This document shows positions 1 to 11,404 of a stretch of DNA of 64,000 nt, one piece after another. Within the stretch, counting starts at the first letter, position 1. Each line of letters begins with the position of its first letter. The position numbers were made by a program, and so were the translations under genes. The stretch is taken from contig JAESIW010000137.1 in NCBI GenBank assembly GCA_016802295.1, forward strand, positions 4,153,795 through 4,217,794, in the 5' to 3' direction. The notes under the pieces were generated by a model, which saw only the letters and a list, made by a program, of their open reading frames with translations, had not been told where the DNA came from and made no database searches. The stretch is from Brachionus rotundiformis (lineage: Eukaryota > Rotifera > Eurotatoria > Ploima > Brachionidae).

Positions 1-285
1 AATCCACTGTTAACTTTTACCCAATTTGAGCTGATATTTCCTAAAACTACTCTTTGTGAGCGCTTTGAAAGAAAATCTTTTATCCAATTTATTAGGCCTT
101 CACCAATCTCAAAAAATATTAGTTTATACAGACGCTTTCTATAAGAGACTTTATCGAAAGCCTTTTTGAAATCTTTGTAAATGATGTCAACCGATAAACC
201 AGTTGATATCGTTTCGAAAATAAAATCTAAAGTTTCCAATTAATTTGTCTGACATGAATTTTTTGGGAAGAAATCGTACTGTGAT
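1..285 (-). pseudogene. Non-LTR retrotransposon reverse transcriptase fragment
   Basis: The minus strand reads as the middle of a jockey/CR1-type reverse transcriptase. It has the block VDIIYKDFKKAFDKV (one of the catalytic-Asp motifs, usually F-SKAFDKV), followed by INWIKDFLSKRSQRVVLG and SNWVKVNSG. The latter normally sits just before the V-PQGS motif, which would lie beyond the window edge. Upstream in the same frame, CQTN is followed by a TAA stop and then LETLDFIFET, the usual N-terminal helix of this domain. The stop and the missing ends mark it as a dead or partial copy. The element continues to the left of the window. Confidence 0.8.
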
Positions 286-770
286 GTGGATATACTCTAA
301 TAAATATTCATGTCATATATAGTTATTTAAGGCATGAAAAAATTGAAAATTTAAAAAAATTTGATTTTTAATCAACTTAATAATATACCTTAATGAGTGT
401 AAATAAATGAGTGTATAAAATTAAGACAAAATTAATTTTATCTATTTTTGAATAATAACAGTATCTTTATAATGTAAACAATTAAAATCAATTAAGAAAC
501 TTAAACCATTGAAACATATAATATTCGGTCGATCGTTGACATTTTTAACCTTTAGATCCAAATAGCACAGACACCTTTTCGAACATATAACTATGTGATG
601 AAATAATGCTAAGTCTGATAGAATAATTTTTAGAAAAAGCTGCTTTGCAGGTAAATTGCCATAAAACTTCTCTACAATTTTATAACACCAAAATAAGAAT
701 AAATTTTAAAATTAAATGTATTTTTTATTAATTTACATCTTTTTTAAAAAAATTAAAAAATGTTTCCAAT
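286..770. other. Intergenic, no gene seen
   Basis: AT-rich sequence between the retroelement relic and the 3' end of the giant repeat gene. Apart from the poly(A) signal of that gene at 724-729 nothing stands out. Confidence 0.5.
724..729 (-). terminator. Poly(A) signal of the giant repeat gene
   Basis: AATAAA on the minus strand (TTTATT on plus), about 42 nt past the stop codon at 771-773. The position is typical of an animal cleavage signal. Confidence 0.5.
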
Positions 771-3700
771 TTAAAATGAAATTTCAAGCCATTGTAACAT
801 CTCAAAATAGGAAAAAACAAAAGCCCGAGATATTTGTTGAGCAAAATCGAACATCTTTGACTCCAGCTTTAGAAAATTAATGTATTCAATTCTTTTTTGT
901 AATGCCAATCTTTCTCTTAATTTCTGAATTGCCAAATTCTTTGCTTCACTCAGCGCATCCTGAAGCTCTTGCTGACGTAGTCTTTAAGATAAAAATAAAA
1001 AAAAAACTTAAAAGAAATTATCAAAATTTACTCATGATACTGCTCGGTAAGCTTGGTTAACACTTTGCGTTCTTCCTCAGTCATACTTTCCAGCAACTTT
1101 GTCTTTTCTTCTTCAGACAGCTTATTAAAAGCTCGAACAAAATCAATTTGTTCTTCAGTCACTAGTTTTTTTTTTAAATCAATTAATTAAAGCTAAATTA
1201 AAATTTAAAAAAATATACAATTAGACTGCGGATTTTCCGGATCAAGAACAACATTTTTGAGAATATTGTCCTTATTATTTTGCAACCAGTCAAAGCTTCG
1301 TTTTACTTCCTCTTTTTCCTCAGTTTCTTTATTATTTTTAATTTGTTTACGTTTCTCAATCAGACGCCGCTTCATGACAGACCTTTCTTCACCACTCAAG
1401 CCTTCCAACTCTTTTTCATCATCGCTATTCAATAAATCTTCGCCTTCATCTTGGCAAATAAAGTTTTAATCTAACCAAAATTTTTTTACACTTTCTTACT
1501 TCTTATTCTTTCTATATCAGCAAGAACTTTGGCTTTAAACTCCTCGGGTAGATCACTGTTCTCCAACCACTTCTCTAGTTCATCAGCACCCATTTTTTTC
1601 ATCAACTGCTTCATTATTTCTTCTCTGGTCTCATCGTTTGAGTCTGTCAAATTCTTAAACACTTCTTTTATGATCTTTTCCTTTACATTCCCACTCAAGT
1701 TGTTGATATTCTTGGCCAAATCTTTGAGCATGTCCTTCTTTACATTCTCCGGCATATACTCCAAGTTATCGACCAAGTCCATAATGGCCTTTTCCATGAC
1801 TTTTTTGTCCTTTATCAGGCCCGGTTTAGAAACCAGCTCTTTTAGAAGATCCTTTTTAACATCGGGATCCATATTGTCCATATTATTAAGCATGTCCTTA
1901 ACAGCTTTGTTCTTAAGATCTTCAGGCAGTAAGTCCAAATTTTCAACAAATTTCTGCAAAGCCTCTGGAGCAAGATTTTTAATATTGTCGACCACTTTTT
2001 GCAAAAGATCTTTTGGCAAATTTTTTGGATTTTTCATCATCTGGTCTAGAACTTTTCCACTTATATCTCCTTTTTCAATGGAATTTTTCAACTCATTCAA
2101 AACGTGTGACTTTATCTCATCTGGTAGATCATCAATTTGCTTCACTAGCTCGTTCATTATTGAATCAGGCACTGTTTCACCAGGTTTAAGCTTTTGCATT
2201 ACATCTTTCAGAATTTTGGTTCTTTGCTCTTCGTCTAAATCTTTTGAATTCTTAACTATTTCACTAAGAACTTCATTTTTAATCTTTTTTTTAAACTCGT
2301 TGTCCGAGCCGTCATCTTCAACTTTGTCCAAAATGTTCTGCAAAAGAGAGTTTTTTTGATCTGAGCTCAAATTGTTCATATTTTCGATCAAAGTTTTGAA
2401 AGTCTCCTGTTTTAACTCATCTGGCAATGAGTCCAAGTTGTTTAAAATTGTCTTGAATATTTCCTCCTTTTTCTCAGCAGACAGATTGTCTAAATTTTTG
2501 GCTATTTCATTCAATGCTTTTTGTTTAAGCTCATCTGGTAAGGCATCCAGATTATCTAGCAAGTTCTCAATCATTTTTTGCTTTAGATCAGAATCTAGCA
2601 AGTCTGTGTTTTTCATCAAATCTCCCAAAACTTTATCCGCCACATCTGGCGGTAACTCTTAAAAATAAAATAAAACCATTTTTCATGTTGGCACTTTTAA
2701 ATTTTAAGCTTTTTTCAAAATTTTTTTTTAAATAGAATCTAATGATTCAATTATATTTCTATTTTGTGGCAAAAATATCATAAAGGGATCTTTTTAAAAC
2801 TGTTGACCATGAAATTTTTAATAAAAAAATTATTTTTTATCTAACAACAATTAGTTTCTAAACTGTTTAATTACCTTTAATATTTTCAATAAGATCCTTT
2901 AGTAAATTGTTTTTGGTTTCTTGGTCCAAATCCTCGGCATTCTTTATCAAAAGTCCAATAATTTGCTGCCTAGTTTCATCGCTCAGATTGTCAGCATGCT
3001 TCAACAAATCCTTTAAGTACTGATTTTTTTCCTCAGCAGTCATATTTTCAGTTTCTTTGATCAAATCATCCGTTTTAAGCGTACTAAGTATATCTTTCAT
3101 TACTTTATCTCTAAGACTTTCATCTTGGATCAAACTTGGATTTGCCAACAACTCTTTGAGAAGTTCTTGTTTGACTCCAGAGTCCATTTCGTCCAAATTA
3201 TTGACCATCTTGCCGATAATTTCTTGCTTAAACTCATCAGGGAGCTTGTCTAAGTTTTTTACAAGTTCTTTGAAGGTTTCGCTCTCCATTTTATCTGTGT
3301 TCTTGACAATGGCAGCCAAAATCTCTGGCGCCAAATCATCCGAATTCTTGAGCAATTCTGACAAAACATGGCTATCCAAATTTCCACGCTCTAAATTTTT
3401 GGTCACTTCTGTCATCACTTTAGACTTAATTGAATCGGGCAAATTGTACATTTGCTTGACAAGTTCTTCCAAAACAGTTGGAGGCACATCGCCACTTTCT
3501 TCTGCAGTAATCTTGTCCAATACTTGATGCAAAATTTTATTTCGAGTTTCTTCATCCAGATTTTGTGAGTTTTTCAGCATTTCTTTGAGGACTTGATTTC
3601 TCAATTCCTGCGTAGCATTATTTATGCCACCAGTTTCTTCGACCTTATTTAAAATATCCTGTAAGAGATTGTTCTTGGTCTCAGATGACAAATTATCCAT

Positions 3701-6700
3701 ATTTTTCATCAGTTCCATTAGAGCTTGCTCTTTTAAATCTTCTGGCAAGTCATTCAAATCATGAATCAAATTTTTTATCATTTGTTCTTTGAGTTCAGTT
3801 TGGATGCCATCCGTGGACTTCATAATATCGCTTAAGACTTTTTTGGCCACGTTTGGTGGCAATTCATTGACCAAATTAACCATCAAATCTTTAAGAAAAT
3901 TTTCCTTAGCCTCACCACTCAGGTTCTCAGCGTTCTTTATCATTTCATCAATTAGTTTTTGGCGCAATTCATCGTTCATTTTACCACCACCAGTCTTCAG
4001 CAAGTCCTGCAGATATCTATTCTTCGCCTCAGGGGTCATGTTGTCTACTAGTCGCAAAATATCGTCTAATTTTTCCTCGCCAACCTTTTGTTTTGTGGTC
4101 ATTTTGAGCACTTGCTTACCATCAGCATCTGTGACTAGTTCATAAACCGTATCTCCAATGGTTATATTTCTGGCACCATTCTTAAGTCGCATTATTTGAT
4201 TGCCATTTTCATCTGTGTAAAATTCAATCATATCTTCGGCTCCATCCGGTATTCCAAGCTTTTTGGCAACATCTTGCCGAAGTTTAACCTTTCTTTCGCC
4301 TGTTATAGGATCGATAAATACGTCAAAGTCTTCATTACTCAAAAATTTTTCTGTGACAACCGCTTCAAAAGCAAATAATTAGACTTTAAAAAAAATTTTT
4401 TTCAAAGCTTTAAGTAAAACATATTGTAAAAAAATGAAGAAAAATAATCTTTTAATGGCCGATATAAGATCTTGGCAACTTTCTCATAAATATTTGTATG
4501 ATTTAAGATACTTAATATCGTTGTATAATTGAATTAAATTAAATAAGGTGGGTGACTGGGTCCATGAAGAAAAATATTTGATAAATTGATAAATTTGGTC
4601 TATGAAGAAGGCTTGAAAATTTAATCTAATTAGGAAAAAAAATAAGAACTAATTTTTATTTATAAAAACTTTGATAAAATTGATATTAAATCTTGGTTCA
4701 TGTGTCAAAGAATTATGGAACAAAAATTCACGCCTATGGTTCGGAAAAATACTTAAAATTTTTACAAATCGGTTAATAAATTAAAAAAGCTGGCAAAGAA
4801 ATGGTTAAAAAGATAATTAAATTGAATCTAAAAATATTACTTAAAGTTTTTAAGTAAAGAATAATCCATCCGATTAATCTTTATTCCTATATAATAATAT
4901 TAAAATCAATATTCATTTGGATAGGTTTAGTGAATTTCAAAAACAAACAGGACAAAAATTCGTCCTATTTTGATCAATTAAAATTTAGAGAAAAAAATAT
5001 ATTTAAAAAAATACTTCAACATACTTTTTAGAATCTTTTTTACCAAAAATAAAACTTTATTTTTTTTTTTAGGTCAACAAAACCAATAATCAATTTAAGT
5101 CGTATTCATACTTTTTGTCTTTTATCTACATCAGAAAAATTATTTTAGGTAAAAGAATGCAACAAAGTATTTTTATGTTGCAGTATTTTTTTTAATATAT
5201 TTTTTTCTCTAAATTTTAATTCACTATACCATTTTGCATATAATTTTTTCAAACTCTTGATTAATTAAATTCATTTTAACATTAATTTATTTAGTTCTTT
5301 TCTAAATTGATTAAAAAATGTTTTTTTATCATTTTTTACTATGTGAGTAATAAAAATCATTTTTAATTGGTGATAATTAGAAAGAACAGAAGGAAAAGTA
5401 AATTTTAAACTAAAAAGGAAAAAATATTGAAAGGTCCTAGGTTAAAACTAAATTAACCCAAGAATTTTTAAATTTTAGATTTTTAGCAAAAATACTTATC
5501 AATTAAAATAATTGACTTTTGGTAAAGATCATAGAGCAATCCCTTTTTTATGCTCTCAAAATCCATGGTTATGTTTTACCAATTTGGTTACTTAAAGATA
5601 GAGTCTTTTTTGTAGTTTCAAATGATAAACTTGTGTGGTTATCTTGGAATTTTAAAGATAAAAATTACGAATCAAAATATAAGCTCAATTTATCTATCGG
5701 TGACCAAAAGGTCCCACTAGATCCGTTCCCAACCTTTCTTGGCATCAAATTTGATCCAAAACTCAACTTCAAAAAACATCTTGAAGATGTACGACGTAAA
5801 ATTATGCCTAAAATTAACTTAATTCGTAAGATAAAAGGTCTAAAACTCTACAACTCTACTTTTTTATGCAAAATAATATTTAGAAACTATATCCGATCTC
5901 AAACTGACTACTTATTCATCCCACTTTCAAGTTCAACTCAAAAAATTATCAATGATGCACAAAAAATGCAAAACAAAATACTCAGGCATATCAAATACTT
6001 CCCACTGAAAACTAAGATCAATACCATCCATAAGAGTCTAAATATTGACATGATATCAACTAGATCTGAACAACTGTTGAATAAATTCCTTCAAAAACGA
6101 GTGGATCACCAGCAACTATTAGAAGATTTAAATGACTACTTGACAAACTCTCCTGTTCCAAACAATAAGTTCAAGAACTTATTTGAAAATTTTAAAAATA
6201 CAATTATCTAGTTAATCGTATAACCTTTAGCCACCTATCAACTTTATATTTTATAAATTAAATTTATATTATGTTGTTCTGCTTTAATCATTTTTGTGCT
6301 CTGATGTCTACATAAAGTTTTCTCTTTTCTTTAAAATTTAATTCAATATTTTAAACGTTAGGCTAAAAAGAAGGACTATGATCCATTCTGAGTGGCCTGA
6401 GGACTTCCTCAAATAATATTTTAAATAAATAAAAATAAAGATAAAAATTGACAATACTTCTAATGACTTTGGCTTGTTCTTTGAGAAAAGCTGATTTTAT
6501 TCTAAGACTCTCTTTGCCAGTAATGGGATCAATGAAGACCTCGAATGCTCTAGCCGGAAGCTCTAGCAACTTCATGAGCATGTCATCATCAATTTCAACA
6601 TTTTCCAAGTCTTTTCGTTTCACTGGCAAAAAAATTCACTAATTTTTTTAATTATCTAAATCTAAAAAAATACTTGTTTTGGCTAGAACTTGTTTAAAAA

Positions 6701-9700
6701 TATTCTTGTACTCATCAAGAACTTCTTTGCTTATCTTTCCTTGAGCAATGGCTTGTTTTAATCGTTCCAAATTGGCCCTCAATGCTCGTTTTATATCGTC
6801 GGACAAACACATACCTGCATGCTTGTTGTTCAGTACATTCTTGGCTATGAATTCAGCATATTTTCTCAATGTATCAGCAAATGTCTTATCAACAACAATC
6901 GGCGCAGCTAAATTAGTAATTTAAAACAAACATTATCTAATAATATCTTATAATATTTTTCTGATAATCAAACATACGTGGTGACTCGTAGGACCAGAGT
7001 AGAAAAAATTCTCTTGGATCAAAATCACCGGCGTTCCAATTAATCGCTTAAAATAAATTTAATAATTTTAATTTTAATTAATATTAAAAATTTTATAAAG
7101 GCTATTAAAATTAATAAAAAAAGTTAAAAGTGTACTTCTTTTTTTAAAGTTATCATTAGCTTTAGATTTAGTAGATAAGTTAGCATCTCGTTGAGTATTA
7201 CTTTCATTAGAATCTGAAATACAAAATTAATAATTAATTTTCTTAATCACTGATAATTATTCACATTCTGTATTGGGAAAACCATTGAAAGAAGTCTGCT
7301 TCAAATAACTAGTGTCGTTTTTGTTCAAATTAGCTCTTTCTTTGAATAGAATATTGGAATAATCGTATTTCTTGGGAACGTATGATTCTGTTTCGACCAA
7401 GTTAAAGAACTGGCCCTGACTAGGCATAGCAGCTGATTGTTTTGATTCTTTTTTAAAAGAAAGTGAATTCTCTCCAGTGTTTGCTCCACTTAGTTTCGGC
7501 TTAAGCCGAAACATTTCTACCTTGGCAAAATCACTATCATAATAGGCTGTCTCGTAGCTGGAAGAATATCTTTGTTTATAATCTGATGAGCTCTCTGATT
7601 GAAAGTCTTGTGATTTTAGGAATTTTAATTTTGGTAATCTATTTGATTGTTGTACTGATTCCACTAATAAAAGAATATATTTTTAGCTAAATAAAAATGT
7701 TGCCAAGTCTTACATTTTGGTTTTATGGGTCTCTTTAGAGATTCGGCCATTATTGGTATATTTTCAGCGGCCGAATTCGGATGAAACGAATCTTCTGTTT
7801 TCAAGGTGTCCCATTTTTCGTCACTGATAGTGCTTTTCATAGCTTCTGTTTTATTCAGCTTAGTGGTAATGCTAGAACTTGCCGCGTTTGTCGTAAAAGT
7901 TTTTTCTCTCTCCTTGTCATATTTTTTTGTATCAAATCTTTGGAATTTTTTGATGCCAAAATGTTCCATATCTTTTAAAACTTAAAAAAAAATATTTTTT
8001 TCTTACTAAATTAAATATTAGGCTACTTTTTGGATCAACTTTATATGTTTTTTTCTTATTGTTAACTGTTATGACTCTGATGCTGTGCTTTTCGAGATCA
8101 TTACCTGATCTCTTTGGTTTGACATCTGTTTTGTACATTGTCTGATTGGCGCCTTTTTCTTGAATTTTTTCATTAATCAAAAAATTGGATTTTATCTCTT
8201 CATCATTTTTCTCTTCAGGTGGCTTCTCCGATTTAGCATCATTTTTGTGACTTAAAGTCGAAGGTGCCCTTTCTGTCTTAGGTATTGACTTTTTTCTCGT
8301 ATTACTTTGAATAGTGCTTGCTGATTTTAAATTTGTTTCACCACTCTTGGCAAAAAAACTATCTTCAAGTGCATATCCTTCTTGAATGGAACGAATTTCA
8401 TCCAAATAGATCTCTTCACAAAAAATATTAGAACTATTCGTTCAATAATAAATAAAAAACCTTTTATTTCATCTTGATTTGGTTTCTCTTCTTCTGCTTT
8501 TGGAACAGATATGTTAGCATTTTCGACTAACTTATAGTCTTCAATAGCTATTTCTTAAAAAAATTTTGTTTTATTCTTGATTAATTGAATTTTAAAATTA
8601 AACTTTTTCATTTTTTAATCAAATTCATCTTATCTATTTTTTAAAATATTTATAGAAGATTTTTCTCAGCACTCAATGCTAACAAAAAAGCAGTTTTATT
8701 TCAAGATTTTTTAAAATTTTTTTATTAAGAAATTACTGAAATTTAAATATTAACTGATGTGACTCTTTCTTGTAGATTTTATTCAGGTCCTATCGGGTTT
8801 ATAGTATCCTTTCTTATTATGTGATAATGATTTATTCTTATAAAAGAGTTATATTAAATTTATTAAATTCTCACAAGTAGATTTAATAATATTAAATTTT
8901 GAATATTAAGATTTATAAAATTATTTTTCAAAGTCTTCTCAGGTAACAGGAAATTTAAATTGTAGTTTCAGGTAAATTTTAAAAATTATTAACTTTTACA
9001 AAATCTTTTAATTTTAAAGAAAATTATACAAATGTATAGCAGAATCTGAAGGGCAAAAAATTGAACTCCTTATTTTTTTAGAAAAATTAATTAATTGATG
9101 AAAATAAACTTTTATGAATTTAAATAATTTTTTACTTAAAATTAATTTTTTGTTTTGAAAAGATTTTCTAGAATTATTCAGACTCAATGATTGTACTGAT
9201 TGTTTTTTTAGATTTTCTTAGACTTTTTAATAATTAATTATTACGTCATTATTTAAAAAACCCTAACAGCTACTTAACTAATCAGCAATGCTATCAAATT
9301 AAAAAAGTTAAACAACTTTCAGCAAGAAATTAACCATGGCAACAAAAAAGCTGCTGAATTGTAATAGAAATGATTTTTTTGGTCAAAATTTTAATTCATA
9401 GGTTTTTTTCTTACTTAAAAGATTGTGAAACTTTAATAACATATTTAACCCTTAGGTTGCTTTAACCTTATTTAAATTTAAAAATATAATAAAAATGTTT
9501 TACGTTTGTTTGGAAAAATTTGTACATTGTTCTAACTTTAAGTACAAATAAAACTAAACTTTAAAGTTAAAAATCTAAAATTTTCCATTATAAAACAAAT
9601 TTATAAATTTAATTGTAATTATTCAAATTGGTACAATCAGAATTACTAAAAAAATCTAAAAAAATTAATTACCAAACATTTCATCAATAGTTTTGAACTC

Positions 9701-11404
9701 TTGTTGAATTAATTCAGGGTCTAATTTCAAGTTATCTGTTTTAGACTCGTTTTTATCAGTCTCTTGCTGTATCTCTTGGTCATGATTTAAATTAGGGATA
9801 GTTTCTTCCTTTACCACTTCTTTTTTGGCCAAATCTTTTCTAATCTTGCTGTTCGGTTTTAAAATTTTGCTCTCTGACTTAAAATCAGTGACCATGGCCG
9901 AATTCGGAGGATTGACTTCGGGTGTTTTTTTGATCCATGGAGCACCTGAATGCTTACCAAACATATATATGGGCTCTGAGGTGGTTTTGTCGAGTAAAGT
10001 GTCAAAAAGAGTTGTCTTTGTTTTATCTATTTTTTGAAATCCGTCCGATTCGGTCAATTTATCCAAATTGAAATCGGATCTTTCATCCGAACTGGCATTC
10101 TTGGTAAATTAATAATTTCTTATTTAATAATTTTTTTAATCAAAATTACATCAAATATTATCTCTGGAAAATTTTTTATGTGAATTTCAATTTTATCCTG
10201 AGCTCGGACTCCCTCACGAGTATAACTAATACTAGAATTACTTGGACCTGTCTAAAAAAAAACAAAATCCTAATAAAGTTATTAAATATAATTTTACTAT
10301 TTGATGCTGATTGATGTTGTTAATTACGCTGTGAAATAAGATATCAGATAAAACTTTTTGTTTGTCGTTTTGATCCAGAGAACCATAGGAAATTTCTTCC
10401 TGGTCATCCTTGAAAATTTTGATAGGATCCTTGTCGTTTTCATTGGATTTCTTAAACTGATAAGGTTCCGATTTATTACCAAAATCATTTACTTTGACAA
10501 AATTGAAATTTCGCATGTCTACGGCCGTAGAGACCCAATTTTGGTCAAATGTGTAAGCTTGTGGTAGGATGGTCAAATCTTCTTCTGCTCTATTTCGTTT
10601 AGTTGCTTTTTTTCCATAAACAGTTTCTTCATTAAGCTTTCCATCTGATATAAATGTGTCAAGCAGGTCTTGATCCCAATTTTTGGTTAAATTTCTCAAA
10701 TAGCGTCTAGCCGAATAGCCACGATTTATTTTCTTCAAGTCAGCTATTTGGTCATATTTTACCACATTGCTCAGTTCCGATTTGGACATAAGATTTTTTG
10801 TTGACAAAAGACTCAAATAATTGGAGTCAGTTGTTGTCTTGTGGTCAGATTTTCCAATTTCTGGTAACTTATGTCCAAATTAAAAAAATACATAAATAAA
10901 TTTCTTTTAAGTTCTTTACTATATTTTTATTAAGTCCATAAATTAAGACATTTTTTTGAAGCTCGTTAACTGTTTTGATGGGAATGTCTTTGGTAAAAAT
11001 TTTTTTTCTTGTCTGCTCATTGAATCTTGTCGTCAATGGAGCATCATCTCCTTTCTTATATGTTGCCAACTCCTCTGAAAACAGAATAAGTGCGCCTTTT
11101 CTAATTCATTAATTAATAAAAATTAATTATTATTTCCCCAAATACTTGGTCGTAAATGTTTTTGGTAAATTGATCTCTTTTTTTTGAGTAGAAAGACTTT
11201 TTTCTTGTTCCACGGAACTGTACAGGTCCTTGGAAATTAAAAAATTAATTTTGACGCAGACAGAGTGCTGGATAATACATTGTCTTCAATTATGATGTCA
11301 TATTTTTTTTCTTCTGTGCACAACTCACCGATTCCTTTAGTCAAATTTGACAAGTTGGTAGAATTTTTGGCCAATTTTTCGGATGCATTGTAAAGCGATG
11401 TCAT
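771..11404 (-). CDS. Giant helical-repeat protein, unrecognised (about 2102 aa, 19 exons)
   Basis: Exons in transcript order: 11404-11329, 11228-11146, 11072-10920, 10867-10298, 10251-10150, 10099-9673, 8553-8461, 8413-8027, 7980-7714, 7663-7265, 7213-7136, 7046-6978, 6907-6674, 6622-6458, 4350-2875, 2657-1500, 1449-1219, 1161-1032, 981-771. They sum to 6309 nt with every phase matching. Residues 1 to about 850 are Lys/Ser/Asp-rich and look disordered. A short globular part follows (NWNAGDFDPREFFLLWSYES, then helical). The segment FIDPITG occurs twice (exons 14 and 15). From about residue 1110 to 1910 the chain is 19-residue repeats of the type L-NLP-ELK-ALKELMKN. The C-terminus is a probable coiled coil. 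No signal peptide or membrane segment is visible. I do not recognise the family; a structural, possibly cytoskeletal or axonemal, role is only a guess. The start is the first in-frame ATG, two nt after an acceptor-like TTTAG, so an upstream exon or a trans-spliced leader is possible. The exon 9 acceptor and exon 3 start have close alternatives. Confidence 0.75.
1500..4350 (-). repeat. 19-residue helical repeat array in two duplicated exons
   Basis: Exon 15 (2875-4350) and exon 16 (1500-2657) of the giant gene are filled with a 19-residue unit. Examples in register are LDNLSAEKKEEIFKTILNN, LDSLPDELKQETFKTLIEN and MNNLSSDQKNSLLQNILDK. Positions 1, 4, 12, 13 and 16 are hydrophobic, the fifth is P or S, and charged residues fill the rest, as expected for one helix plus a tight turn per unit. 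The two exons also match each other in order over roughly 250 residues, including the breaks in the repeat, such as the VPP-VL-ELVKQ / VPDSIMNELVKQ segment. A whole block was therefore duplicated after the small repeat arose. Confidence 0.85.
5519..6211 (+). pseudogene. Jockey/CR1-like retrotransposon ORF2, C-terminal part
   Basis: An open frame of about 230 residues matches the region downstream of the catalytic motifs in jockey-like reverse transcriptases: TFLGIKFDPKLNFKKHLED, then a K-rich helix, RNYIRSQTDYLF, and a tail ending LFENFKNTII. The catalytic ADD box and everything N-terminal are absent, so it is a 5'-truncated insertion, the usual outcome of target-primed reverse transcription. 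It lies inside the 2.1-kb intron (4351-6457) of the giant repeat gene, in the opposite orientation. The frame has no internal stop, which suggests a fairly recent insertion. Confidence 0.75.

Noticed and set aside
1529..2359. Long plus-strand open frame (276 codons)
   Set aside because: It is antisense to exon 16 of the giant gene. Ser/Phe-rich shadow frames arise from the Lys/Asp/Leu-rich repeat codons on the other strand.
3057..4145. Plus-strand open frames antisense to exon 15
   Set aside because: Same shadow effect; no domain and no splice context.
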